A stretch of DNA of 64,000 bases from Streptomyces sp. TSRI0281 (GTDB taxonomy: Bacteria > Actinomycetota > Actinomycetes > Streptomycetales > Streptomycetaceae): NCBI RefSeq assembly GCF_001905125.1, contig NZ_LWLE01000036.1, positions 111,330 to 175,329 of the forward strand. The letters are read 5' to 3'. Both the position numbers and the translations under genes were made by a program. This document shows positions 7,928-16,023 of this stretch, piece after piece. The number at the start of each line of letters is the position of its first letter. Position 1 is the first letter of the stretch. Under the pieces are notes generated by a model that saw only the letters and a program-made list of their open reading frames with translations, did not search any database and was not told the DNA's origin.

Positions 7928-9577
7928 TCAGAGCTGGGTGATGTCCAGCTCGCCGTCCGCGTACTGCTTGCGGATCACCTTTTTGTCGAACTTGCCGACG
8001 CTCGTCTTCGGCACCGCCGGGATGATCGTCCAGCGCTCCGGCAACTGCCACTTGGCGATGCCGGACTCCGCGAGGAACGCCTTCAGCGCCTCGTACTCGG
8101 CACTGGCACCTTCCTTGAGGACGACGGTCGCCAGCGGGCGCTCGCCCCACTTCTCGTCCGGGACGGCGACGACGGCGGCCTCGGCGACATCCGGATGCGC
8201 CATCAGCGCGTTCTCCAGTTCGACGCTGGAGATCCACTCGCCCCCGGACTTGATGACGTCCTTGGCCCGGTCGGTGAGAGTGAGGAAGCCGTCGGCGCTG
8301 ATCACGCCGACATCGCCGGTCTTCAGCCAGCCGTCCTCGCTGAACTTGTCCTCGGGGCGCAGATGCGCACCGTCCGCACCGCCGTAGTACGCCCCGGCGA
8401 TCCAGGCGCCGCGGACCTCCAGCTCACCGGCCGACTCGCCGTCCCACGGCAGGTGCTCGCCACCGGGACCGACCAGGCGCGCCTCGACCCCGGCCGGGAA
8501 GCGGCCCTGGGTGACGCGGTAGGGCCACTCCTCCTCGTCGCTGAGCCCGGCGGGCGGGTTGGCCATGGTGCCCAGCGGCGAGGTCTCCGTCATGCCCCAG
8601 GCGTGGCAGAGCCGGACGCCGAGCTTGTCGTACGCCTCCATCAGGGAGGGCGGACAGGCGGCGCCGCCGATGGTGACGTTGGCCATCGAGGTGAGGTCGC
8701 GCGGGCGGGCCGTGACCTCGGCGAGCAGGCCCTGCCAGATGGTGGGCACCGCGGCGGCGTGGGTCGGCCGCTCCCGCTCGATCATGTCGGCGAGCGGGGC
8801 GGGCTGGAGGAAACGATCCGGCATGAGCATGTTGACGCCGGTCATGAAGGTGGCGTGCGGCAGGCCCCAGGCGTTCACATGGAACTGGGGAACCACCACG
8901 AGAGTGGTGTCCTTGTCCGTCAGCCCCATCGACTCGGCCATGTTGACCTGCATGGAGTGCAGGTAGATGGAGCGGTGGGAGTAGACGACCCCCTTGGGGT
9001 CACCGGTGGTGCCGGAGGTGTAGCACATGGCGGCGGCCTGGCGTTCGTCCAGCTCCGGCCAGTCGTACGTGGTGGGGCGGCCCGCGATCAGTTCCTCGTA
9101 CTCGTGCACGCGCGGCGCGACACCGGCGAGGCCCGAGCGGTCGCCGGGGCCCGAGACGATCACGTGCTCGATGGACGGCAGGTGGGGAAGCAGCGGCACG
9201 AGGAGCGGCAGCAGCGAACCGTTGACGATCACCGCCTTGTCGTCGGCGTGCTGGACGATCCAGACCAGCTGTTCGGCGGGCAGCCGGAGGTTGAGGGTGT
9301 GGAGCACGGCGCCCATGGAGGGAATGGCGAGATACGCCTCCACGTGCTCGGCGTTGTTCCACATGAGAGTGGAAATCCGCTGGTCGCCGTCGACTCCCAG
9401 CTCGTCGCGCAGGGCGTTGGCCAGCTGCGTGGCGCGGGCGCCGACCTCGGCGAAGGTGCGTCGTTGCGGCTCGGGTTCGCCGGTCCAGGTCGTGACCTGC
9501 GACTTCCCGTGGATGGTCATCCCATGGGTCAGGATGCGGGTGACAGTCAGCGGTACGTCCTGCATGGTGCTCAGCAC
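7928..9577 (-). CDS. long-chain fatty acid-CoA ligase (AMP-forming)
   Basis: A 549-residue ANL-superfamily enzyme that activates a carboxylic acid to acyl-CoA through an acyl-adenylate. The P-loop-like signature YTSGTTGDPKGVVYSH lies at about residues 186-201. WGMTETSPLG, GWLKTGDVG, DRAKDVIKSGGEWISS and the C-terminal PKTSVGKFDKK, with the catalytic-type Lys, are all present. I start at the GTG at 9577, which has GGGAGGA six bases upstream; the ATG four codons later is too far from it. The closest known relatives are medium/long-chain FadD-type ligases. A TetR-type palindrome lies 53 bases upstream (9630-9647). It is on the same strand as the side-chain degradation operon at 10.5-15.8 kb and may feed it, though the sigma-factor gene separates them. 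Confidence 0.9.
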   Translation of the reverse strand: MLSTMQDVPLTVTRILTHGMTIHGKSQVTTWTGEPEPQRRTFAEVGARATQLANALRDELGVDGDQRISTLMWNNAEHVEAYLAIPSMGAVLHTLNLRLPAEQLVWIVQHADDKAVIVNGSLLPLLVPLLPHLPSIEHVIVSGPGDRSGLAGVAPRVHEYEELIAGRPTTYDWPELDERQAAAMCYTSGTTGDPKGVVYSHRSIYLHSMQVNMAESMGLTDKDTTLVVVPQFHVNAWGLPHATFMTGVNMLMPDRFLQPAPLADMIERERPTHAAAVPTIWQGLLAEVTARPRDLTSMANVTIGGAACPPSLMEAYDKLGVRLCHAWGMTETSPLGTMANPPAGLSDEEEWPYRVTQGRFPAGVEARLVGPGGEHLPWDGESAGELEVRGAWIAGAYYGGADGAHLRPEDKFSEDGWLKTGDVGVISADGFLTLTDRAKDVIKSGGEWISSVELENALMAHPDVAEAAVVAVPDEKWGERPLATVVLKEGASAEYEALKAFLAESGIAKWQLPERWTIIPAVPKTSVGKFDKKVIRKQYADGELDITQL

Positions 9578-9629
9578 GGCGTCCTCCCGGTGGGCGCTAC
9601 GCGGCAGTAAGGTTCCGCTGATTCTGCTC

Positions 9630-9647
9630 ACATACCACGCGGTATGT
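9630..9647. promoter_or_regulatory. candidate operator palindrome upstream of acyl-CoA ligase
   Basis: ACATACC-ACGC-GGTATGT, a perfect 7-bp inverted repeat with a 4-base centre, located 53-70 bases upstream of the ligase start. The size and symmetry fit a TetR-family dimer site, a common control for fatty-acid catabolism genes. No regulator gene adjoins it. Confidence 0.55.
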
Positions 9648-9655
9648 CACTACTT

Positions 9656-9712
9656 CCGGGCGTACGAATCAGTGCCGGGCGTACTAATCGGTGCCGGGCG
9701 TACGAATCGGTG
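9656..9712. repeat. three 19-bp tandem repeats
   Basis: Three head-to-tail copies (9656-9674, 9675-9693, 9694-9712) of CCGGGCGTACGAATCGGTG, differing by one or two bases. They lie between the sigma-factor gene's stop and the ligase promoter. The period is not a multiple of three and no gene covers it. Confidence 0.8.
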
Positions 9713-9745
9713 CCGGTCGGCGGAATCGGGCGGTGGGGACCGGCG

Positions 9746-10300
9746 TCAGCGGACCGGTGTCAGCTCCGGGTCCTCACGGAGCTTGCCGAGCGCCCGGGAC
9801 ACGGCGCTCTTGACCGTACCGATGGACACTCCGAGCACCTCGGCCGTCTGGGCCTCGCTGAGGTCCTCGTAGTAGCGCAGGACGACCATCGCCCGCTGCC
9901 GGTCCGGGAGCTTCAGCACGGCGCGCCACATCGCGTCGTGCAGCGACTGCTGCTCGGCGGGGTCCGGCGCCGGGACGCCTTCCTGTTCGGGCAGCTCGTC
10001 GCAGGCGAACTCGTCGACCTTGCGCTTGCGCCACTGCGAGGTGCGGGTGTTCAACAGGGCCCGGCGGACATAGCCGTCGAGCGCCCGGTGGTCCTCGATC
10101 CGCTCCCACGCGACATACGTCTTGGTGAGCGCGGTCTGCAGCAGATCCTCCGCGTCGCAGGGGTTCGCGGTGAGCGAGCGGGCCGTTCGCAGCAGTACGG
10201 GGCCCCGCGCCCGTACGTACGACGAGAACGACGCGTAGGGCGGGTGTCCGGAGGCGGCAGCGGCTGCCCTGGAGGCGCCCGTGCAGACTGGCGTGGTCAT
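9746..10300 (-). CDS. SigE-family RNA polymerase sigma factor
   Basis: A 184-residue ECF-type sigma factor of the actinobacterial SigE family (TIGR02983-like). Region 2: FSSYVRARGPVLLRTARSL, then NPCDAEDLLQTALTKTYVAWERI. Region 4: LPDRQRAMVVLRYYEDLSEAQTAEVLGVSIGTVKSAVSRALGKL, with the HTH. An acidic linker (ELPEQEGVPAPDP) joins them. It would direct RNA polymerase to alternative promoters; no cognate anti-sigma gene lies next to it. ATG start at 10300. The 217-base gap upstream (10301-10517) separates it from the thiolase gene and may carry its own promoter. Whether it controls the flanking acyl-CoA genes cannot be told from sequence. Confidence 0.88.
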   Translation of the reverse strand: MTTPVCTGASRAAAAASGHPPYASFSSYVRARGPVLLRTARSLTANPCDAEDLLQTALTKTYVAWERIEDHRALDGYVRRALLNTRTSQWRKRKVDEFACDELPEQEGVPAPDPAEQQSLHDAMWRAVLKLPDRQRAMVVLRYYEDLSEAQTAEVLGVSIGTVKSAVSRALGKLREDPELTPVR

Positions 10301-10517
10301 GTCTCCACGCTAGGAGCGGGCACCGCCCGGGGGATCGCCCCCAGGTCCCGAAGCCGGGTCCGCCTCAGGTTGTAGGGGCGGGGCGGATTACACCTCCTGT
10401 AGGTGGAGGGGCCACCACCGCCCGTCAGGGTCCACCCCCGAGTCGTACGCGGGGGCGGGTCCGCCCGACCGCGGGTGTACTCGGCGTTACGCGTCCGGGG
10501 CGGGAAACCGAAGGCAC

Positions 10518-11684
10518 TCAGTCGTCCCTGCCCAGGATCAGCCCCGAGGTGGGGACGCCGGTGCCCGCGGTGACCAGCGTCCTGGCCGCACCGGCGACCT
10601 GGTTGACCGAGGTGGAGCGGATCTGCCGGACCGCCTCCGCGATGCCGTTCATCCCGTGCAGATACGCCTCGCCCAGCTGGCCGCCGTGGGTGTTCAGCGG
10701 CAGTTCGTCGCCCGCCACGAAACCGGCGGCCTCGCCCGGCCCGCAGAAGCCGAACTCCTCCAGCTGCATCAGGACGAACGGGGTGAAGTGGTCGTAGAGG
10801 ATGCCCACGTCGATGTCGGCGGGAGACAGCCCGGAGGTCCGCCAGAGCTGCCGGGCGACCACTCCCATCTCCGGCAGCCCGGTCAGCCCGTCCCGGTAGA
10901 AGCTGGTCATCTGCTCCTGGGCCCGCCCCGCGCCCTGGGCCGCGGCGACGATCACCGCAGGCGTCCCGGGCAGGTCCCGGGCGCGTTCGGTGCTGGTCAC
11001 GACGATCGCCTGACCGCCGTCCGTCTCCTGGCAGCAGTCCAGCAGCCGCAACGGCTCCACGATCCAGCGCGAGGCGGCGTGGTCGGCGAGCGTGATCGGC
11101 TTCCCGTAGAAGTAGGCGGCCGGGTTCCGCGCGGCATGGCGCCGGTCGGTGACCGCGACATGGCCGAAGACGTCCGGCGTCAGCCCGTACGTATGCAGAT
11201 AGCGCTGGGCCGCCATCGCCACCCAGGACGCGGGAGTGAGCAGCCCGAAGGGGAGGTTCCAGCCGAGCGCCGCACCCTCGGCGGTGGGCTCGCGCCGCTG
11301 CACGCCGGAGCCGAATCTGCGCCCGGAGCGCTCGTTGAAGGCGCGGTAGCAGACGACGACGTCGGCCACCCCGCTCGCCACGGCGAGGGCCGCCTGCTGG
11401 ACGGTGGCGCAGGCCGCACCGCCGCCGTAGTGGATGCGGGAGAAGAACGACAGCTCACCGATGCCGGCCGCCTGGGCGACGGTGATCTCGGGGCTGGTGT
11501 CCATGGTGAAGGTGACGAGACCGTCGACGTCGGAGGGCGACAGCCCGGCATCGTCGAGCGCGGCCCGCACGGCCTCGACGGCCAGCGTGAGCTCGCTGCG
11601 CCCGGAGTCCTTGGAGAACTCGGTCGCCCCGATGCCGACGATCGCGGCCTTCCCGCCCAGCGAATCCGCCCTGCGCACGCTCAT
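10518..11684 (-). CDS. thiolase-superfamily lipid-transfer protein (Ltp2-like aldolase)
   Basis: A 388-residue thiolase-fold protein of the SCP-x/lipid-transfer type. Features: KAAIVGIGATEFSKDSGRSE start, DVDGLVTFTMDTSPEI, FFSRIHYGGGAACATVQQAALAVASG, and near the end HGGQLGEAYLHGMNGIAEAVRQIR. This matches Ltp2, last gene of the mycobacterial igr operon, where it acts as a retro-aldolase releasing propionyl-CoA from the steroid C17 side chain and needs the DUF35 domain of ChsH2. Both partners are encoded here. The start ATG overlaps the upstream MaoC stop as ATGA, so the genes are translationally coupled. A plain 3-ketoacyl thiolase is the alternative. The motif evidence favours the lipid-transfer subfamily; the steroid role is inferred from context. 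Confidence 0.82.
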   Translation of the reverse strand: MSVRRADSLGGKAAIVGIGATEFSKDSGRSELTLAVEAVRAALDDAGLSPSDVDGLVTFTMDTSPEITVAQAAGIGELSFFSRIHYGGGAACATVQQAALAVASGVADVVVCYRAFNERSGRRFGSGVQRREPTAEGAALGWNLPFGLLTPASWVAMAAQRYLHTYGLTPDVFGHVAVTDRRHAARNPAAYFYGKPITLADHAASRWIVEPLRLLDCCQETDGGQAIVVTSTERARDLPGTPAVIVAAAQGAGRAQEQMTSFYRDGLTGLPEMGVVARQLWRTSGLSPADIDVGILYDHFTPFVLMQLEEFGFCGPGEAAGFVAGDELPLNTHGGQLGEAYLHGMNGIAEAVRQIRSTSVNQVAGAARTLVTAGTGVPTSGLILGRDD

Positions 11685-12289
11685 CCCGTCACCTCCGGCC
11701 GGGCATCGGGGACGGGATCTTCGGGGACGGGATCTTCGGAGAGGGGATCTTCGGAGAGGGGATATTCGGAAGCGTCGGAGGCGTCGGAAGCGTCGGTGAC
11801 GGAGGTGACGGAGGTGACGGAGGTGACGGGAGCTTCGGAGGTCACGGGGCCGGTGGCGACGGGAGCTTCGGAGTCGGCGGGCAGAGCGACGGTGACCGTT
11901 CCGGCGACGTGGCGGCCCAGGCCGTTCGTACCGACGACCGCCACCTCGGCGACGGGCACGGGGCCGGGGGTGAGCGCGGTGACCTTCCCGGTCAACACCA
12001 GCGTGTCGCCCGGGTAGTTGGGCGCACCCAGGCGGATCGCGACCCCGCGCAGCACCGCGGAGGGACCGAAGTGATCGGTGATGTAACGGCCGACGAGGCC
12101 GTTGGTCGTCAGGATGTTCATGAAGATGTCCGGCGAGCCCTTCTCCCGGGCCAGCTCGGCGTCATGGTGCACGTCCTGGTAGTCCCGGGAGGCCACCGCC
12201 CCCGCGACGATCAGGGTCCGGGTCACCGGAATCTCCAGCGGCGCCAGCGCGTCGCCCACCCGCGCACCGCACCCGTCCTCCCGCTTCAC
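11681..12289 (-). CDS. MaoC-like enoyl-CoA hydratase (ChsH1-like) with repeat-rich tail
   Basis: A 202-residue single hot-dog-fold MaoC hydratase. The catalytic-type motif RDYQDVHHD (Asp and His four to five residues apart) sits near residues 35-43, followed by KGSPDIFMNILTTNGLVGRYITDHFGP. In the igr operon the equivalent (ChsH1) pairs with ChsH2 to hydrate a steroid enoyl-CoA. The hydratase domain ends near residue 137. The last ~65 residues are simple repeats (VTS, DAS, then SEDPL/PEDPV units) encoded by 9- and 18-base tandem repeats at 11697-11850; I know of no counterpart in the family. ATGA overlaps on both sides couple it to its neighbours. Confidence 0.82.
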   Translation of the reverse strand: MKREDGCGARVGDALAPLEIPVTRTLIVAGAVASRDYQDVHHDAELAREKGSPDIFMNILTTNGLVGRYITDHFGPSAVLRGVAIRLGAPNYPGDTLVLTGKVTALTPGPVPVAEVAVVGTNGLGRHVAGTVTVALPADSEAPVATGPVTSEAPVTSVTSVTSVTDASDASDASEYPLSEDPLSEDPVPEDPVPDARPEVTG

Positions 12290-13458
12290 GACGCCTCCCT
12301 CTCCTCGGCGGTGCTCGTCAGCAACAGCCCCAATTCCTGGAGTACTTCACTGCCGCACCCCAGATACGCGTCGAGCTGCCGGCCCCAGAGGAAGTGCCGG
12401 TGGACCGGGTGATCCAGGTCGGCGCCGGTCCCTCCGTGCAGATGCTGCCCGGCGTGCACGACGCGCTTCCCGGCCTCCGAGGCCCACCAGGCCGCCGTCA
12501 ACGCCTGCGCCGAGTAAGCCAGTTGGTGATCCCTGCGCCAGGCCGCCTCGTACGTCGTCACCCGGATCGCCTCGATGTCCATGTGTGCGTCGGCGGCGCG
12601 CAGCAGGACCGCCTGGTTGGTGGAGAGCGGTCGGCCGAACTGCTCGCGCGTCGCGGTGTGCTCGACGGCCCGCGCCAGCGAACCGGCGCACACCCCGGCC
12701 TGCAGACCGGCGAACGCCGTACGCCCGGCGGCCAGCACCGACACGTATGCGCCCGCGCCCGCGCTCGTACTCGTACCCGTACCCGTAGCCGTTCCCGTAC
12801 GCGCCCCTTCGTCGGACCCGCCCGCCCCGCCCAGCCGTTCGCCGGACGCGCCGTCGAGGACCAGCCGCCCCGCGGACCACGGGGCCGTGGTGTCCACCGG
12901 CAGCACCGTCACCCCCGAGTCTCCGGTCCGTACGATCCACAGGCACTGATCGGCATCCGCCACCAGCACATGGGTCGCGTCCCTCAGCCACGGCACATAG
13001 GGCACCACCCCACTGAGCCCCGCCCCCGCACTTCCCCCACTGATGCCACTGATGCCACTGACGCCACCGCTTCTGCCACCGCCACCACCCGACCGCACGT
13101 CGCTCCGCGCCGGGAAGGCCCCGGTCGCCACGGCCGTGCCGTCGTAGAGGTCGGGCAACAGGCGCTCCCGTTGCTCCACCGTGCCGTGCTCGGCGACCGC
13201 CAGCACGCCGTAGACGCAGGTGGCCGCGAACGGCACCTGCGCCGTGGTCCGGCCCTGTTCCTCCAGGAGCAGCACAAGGCCGAGCAGCCCGATGTCCTCG
13301 ACGGCGGCGGGCAGCCCCGCCGCGCACAGCTCCTTCCACAGCTCCGTGTCCGTGCCGGTCCCGGCCGCCGCCAGCCGCTCGGGCGTCGACAGATCACCGA
13401 AGATCCGCGCGGCGAGTCCCTGCGCGGCGGACTGCTCCTCAGTGGGCGTGAAGTCCAT
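12286..13458 (-). CDS. acyl-CoA dehydrogenase (ChsE1/FadE28-like subunit)
   Basis: A 390-residue acyl-CoA dehydrogenase. The N-terminal helical part MDFTPTEEQSAAQGLAARIF and the C-terminal FAD-domain stretch TREQFGRPLSTNQAVLLRAADAHMDIEAIR are clear. This and the gene at 14569-15762 form the pair expected for an alpha2beta2 steroid-CoA dehydrogenase such as FadE28-FadE29. The middle carries two in-frame low-complexity insertions: RSGGGGGRSGGVSGISGISG and a TGTATGTGTGTST run encoded by 6-base repeats. The ATG at 13458 has GAGGGGTGAC directly upstream; the longer frame to 13635 reads into the previous gene. ATGA overlap with the MaoC gene, one-base gap to the upstream gene. Confidence 0.85.
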   Translation of the reverse strand: MDFTPTEEQSAAQGLAARIFGDLSTPERLAAAGTGTDTELWKELCAAGLPAAVEDIGLLGLVLLLEEQGRTTAQVPFAATCVYGVLAVAEHGTVEQRERLLPDLYDGTAVATGAFPARSDVRSGGGGGRSGGVSGISGISGGSAGAGLSGVVPYVPWLRDATHVLVADADQCLWIVRTGDSGVTVLPVDTTAPWSAGRLVLDGASGERLGGAGGSDEGARTGTATGTGTSTSAGAGAYVSVLAAGRTAFAGLQAGVCAGSLARAVEHTATREQFGRPLSTNQAVLLRAADAHMDIEAIRVTTYEAAWRRDHQLAYSAQALTAAWWASEAGKRVVHAGQHLHGGTGADLDHPVHRHFLWGRQLDAYLGCGSEVLQELGLLLTSTAEEREAS

Positions 13459-13459
13459 G

Positions 13460-14572
13460 TCACCCCTCGCTCTCTCGGACGTTCTCCCGGACGCTCTCCC
13501 CCGGATCCCGCAGGTCCCCCGGGTTCCGCAGGTCCCGCAGGTCCCCGCGGAAGACCGGCAGTTCCAGACCGGGGTCCGTACGCAGGAACTCCAGCCGCAC
13601 CGGCAGGCCCGTGCGGACCTTGTCGTACGGCACACCGATCACATTGCTGACCATGCGTACGCCCTCGGCCAGCTCGATCAGCCCCACGGCGTACGGCCCG
13701 CCCTCGCCGGAGGCGCTGAAGGCGGGGAACGGCGGGTGGTGCATCACGACATGGCTGAAGACGGTGCCCTCGCCGCTCGCCTCGACGGTGTCCCAGTCCT
13801 GGCCGCCGCACGCGTTGCAGCCGGGCAGCCAGGGGAATCGCAGCGTCCGGCAGTCTCCGCACCGCTGGATCAGCAGCTTGTGTTCGGCGACGCCCGCCCA
13901 GAATCCGGCGTTGTCCCGGTTGATCACGGGCCGGGGCCGCAGAGCCGCCGCCCCCGTCCCCGCGCCACTCCGCTCACCCGCACCGCCCTGCTTCCCCGTA
14001 CCGCCGCCCTGCTCGCCCGCACCGCCCTGCCTGCCCGCACCGCCCTGTCGCTTCGTCGCGGGCGTGTACTTGAGGATCCGGAAGCGGTGCGTCCCGGCGG
14101 GCTCCCCGCCCGCGCGGACATCCATCCGGGTCGTGACGAAGTAGCCCGTCCCCAGCTTGGTGGTCTTGCGCGGCGACACCGACTCGATGACCGCGTCGAA
14201 GGTGATCCGGTCGCCGGCGCGGAGCGGCCGCAGATACTCCTGCTCGCAGTCGGTCGCGACCACCGAGGTGTACCCGGCGCCGTCGAGCAGGCCGAACAGT
14301 TCCTCGTACGCCGGTGAGCGGTCCGAGTGCCCCGAAAGACCGCCCATCGTCCATGCCTGAAGCATCGTCGGCGGGGCGATCGCGCCGGGCCCCCGGTACG
14401 CGGCCCCGGTGTCCCCCATCGCCTCGCACCAGTGCCGGATCATCGCCTCGTTGACCAGGTCCTTGCCGACGCCCGCCGTGGCCGCGGAGCACCCCTCGTA
14501 CGCCTTCAGCCGCCCGTACAGCTCGTCCGCCGGGGCCGTCGTGCCCGTCGGCTCCGCCGGGCCGCCCGTCAT
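13460..14572 (-). CDS. MaoC-DUF35 fusion (ChsH2-like): hydratase N-domain with zinc ribbon and OB fold
   Basis: A 370-residue two-domain protein. Residues about 10-165 are a MaoC N-type hot-dog domain (NEAMIRHWCEAMGDTGAAYRG, then RITFDAVIESVSPRKTTKLG). The C-terminal half is DUF35: a zinc ribbon with CGDC...CNAC, then an OB fold (GEGTVFSHVVMHHPPFPAF, RMVSNVIGVPYDKVRTGLPV). In mycobacteria ChsH2 has exactly this architecture: the MaoC part forms the hydratase with ChsH1, and the DUF35 part binds and activates the aldolase Ltp2. The interdomain linker is expanded by RQGGAG-type repeats (13965-14045). ATG at 14572 with AGAGGGGC upstream, overlapping the preceding stop as ATGA. Confidence 0.86.
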   Translation of the reverse strand: MTGGPAEPTGTTAPADELYGRLKAYEGCSAATAGVGKDLVNEAMIRHWCEAMGDTGAAYRGPGAIAPPTMLQAWTMGGLSGHSDRSPAYEELFGLLDGAGYTSVVATDCEQEYLRPLRAGDRITFDAVIESVSPRKTTKLGTGYFVTTRMDVRAGGEPAGTHRFRILKYTPATKRQGGAGRQGGAGEQGGGTGKQGGAGERSGAGTGAAALRPRPVINRDNAGFWAGVAEHKLLIQRCGDCRTLRFPWLPGCNACGGQDWDTVEASGEGTVFSHVVMHHPPFPAFSASGEGGPYAVGLIELAEGVRMVSNVIGVPYDKVRTGLPVRLEFLRTDPGLELPVFRGDLRDLRNPGDLRDPGESVRENVRESEG

Positions 14573-15762
14573 CGCCTGCCCCTCTTCATGCCGAGCCGCA
14601 TCGTCGCGACGATCTCCCGCTGCACCTCGCTCACCCCGCCCCCGAAGGTGTTGATCTGCGCCGCCCGGTTCATCCGCTCCAGCTCTCCGGCCCCGGCCCC
14701 GGCCCCGGCTCCGGCTCCGGCTCCGGCTCCGAGGGAACCGGGCGAGCCACCGCGGACGAGCGCCGCCTCGCCCAGGATTTCCTGGCAGATCCGGTACACC
14801 TCGACAGCGCTCTCGGTCCCCACGAACTTCACGCCGCTCGCCTCGCCGGGGGCCAGGGACCCCGCCCCCACGGAGCCCACCAGACGCCAGTTGAGCAGGC
14901 GCGTCGCCGCCAGCCGGGCGTACGCCTCGGCCAGCCGGGCCCGCACCCATGGCTCGTCGGCCCGCCGCCGGCCCGTCACCGGATCGGGGGTCCGGACGTG
15001 CGCGAGCGCCGCCTCGTAGAAGTCCTCGGCCTGCATCCCGATCGCGGCCAGTGCCACGCGCTCATGGTTCAGCTGGTCGGTGATCAGCCCCCAGCCCCCG
15101 TTCTCGGCACCGACGAGGTTCGTGGCGGGGACCCGGATGCCGTCGTAGTACGTGGCCGTCGTGGTCAGCCCGCCCACCGTCTCGATGGGCGTCCAGGAGA
15201 AGCCCGGGGCGCTCGTCGGCACCAGGACGATCGAGATGCCGCGGTGCTTGGGCGCCGCCGGATCCGTACGGCAGGCGAGCCAGATCCAGTCGGCCTGCTG
15301 GGCGTTGCTGGTGAAGATCTTCTGGCCGTCGATCACCCAGTCGTCGCCGTCCCGCACCGCTTTCGTCCGCAGGGCGGCCAGGTCCGTACCGGCTTCCGGC
15401 TCGCTGTAGCCGATCGCGAAGACCAGGTCACCGCTGAGGATCCGGGGCAGGAAGTACGCCTTCTGCTCCTCGGTCCCGTGCTTCATCAGGGTCGGCCCCA
15501 CGGTGTTGAGCGTGACCATGGAGACGGGGGCGCCGGCCCGGTACGCCTCGTCGAAGAAGACGAACTGCTCGTCCGGCCCCCGGCCCTGTCCGCCGTACTC
15601 GACGGGCCAGCCGAGACCGAGCATGCCGTCGGCGCCGATGCGGCGCAGCAGACGGCGCTGCTCGGCACCTTCCCGGACCTTCGTCCCGGGCATCACATCG
15701 CGGAAGTACGTGCGGAGTTCGGCGCGGAGGCGCTGCTGGCGCTCCGTCGGGGCGAGGTGCAC
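14569..15762 (-). CDS. acyl-CoA dehydrogenase (ChsE2/FadE29-like subunit), first gene of operon
   Basis: A 397-residue acyl-CoA dehydrogenase with the usual three-part fold. Features: GWPVEYGGQGRGPDEQFVFFDEAYRAG, IGYSEPEAGTDLAALRTKAVRDGDDWVIDGQKIFTS (FAD/substrate loop) and a C-terminal EILGEAALVRGGSPG. It is the likely partner of the dehydrogenase encoded downstream. A (GA)7 tract near the C-terminus is encoded by 6-base repeats at about 14692-14735. I start at the GTG at 15762, with GGGAGG nine bases upstream. A TCTGAC/GTCAGA operator-like array lies 34-61 bases upstream. The gene heads the five-gene operon. Fold assignment is strong; the steroid role rests on the operon's gene content. Confidence 0.86.
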   Translation of the reverse strand: MHLAPTERQQRLRAELRTYFRDVMPGTKVREGAEQRRLLRRIGADGMLGLGWPVEYGGQGRGPDEQFVFFDEAYRAGAPVSMVTLNTVGPTLMKHGTEEQKAYFLPRILSGDLVFAIGYSEPEAGTDLAALRTKAVRDGDDWVIDGQKIFTSNAQQADWIWLACRTDPAAPKHRGISIVLVPTSAPGFSWTPIETVGGLTTTATYYDGIRVPATNLVGAENGGWGLITDQLNHERVALAAIGMQAEDFYEAALAHVRTPDPVTGRRRADEPWVRARLAEAYARLAATRLLNWRLVGSVGAGSLAPGEASGVKFVGTESAVEVYRICQEILGEAALVRGGSPGSLGAGAGAGAGAGAGAGELERMNRAAQINTFGGGVSEVQREIVATMRLGMKRGRR

Positions 15763-15795
15763 GGTGGCGGGCCTCCCGGGCGTACGGATCAAGGC

Positions 15796-15823
15796 TCTGA
15801 CAGTTTTCTGACTGTCCGTCAGA
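15796..15823. promoter_or_regulatory. candidate operator of the side-chain degradation operon
   Basis: TCTGAC at 15796-15801 and 15807-15812, followed after TGTCC by the inverted half-site GTCAGA (15818-15823). This gives one 17-bp palindrome plus an extra direct half-site just upstream of the first gene. It fits a TetR-type repressor. It does not match KstR or KstR2 motifs as I remember them. Confidence 0.5.
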
Positions 15824-15901
15824 TTCACTCGCCCTGTCAAGACCGGAGCCACGACCCGTACGCGCTGCCGCCCATCCCGCCCCACCCCGTCCTACCCCAC
15901 C

Positions 15902-15933
15902 CCGTCCCGCGCCGGCACCCCGGCGCGGGACGG
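15902..15933. terminator. GC-rich hairpin in the 15763-16114 gap
   Basis: A perfect 14-bp stem (15902-15915 with 15920-15933) with loop CACC. The gap otherwise holds the operator above, C-rich low-complexity sequence (15940-16020) and the hairpin at 16024-16069; no gene was seen. Confidence 0.5.
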
Positions 15934-16023
15934 CCCAGCACCCGACACCCCCGCACCGCGCGACACCGCACCCCGACACCCCCGCACCGCACCCCGACGC
16001 CCCGCACTCCCCGGCACCACACG

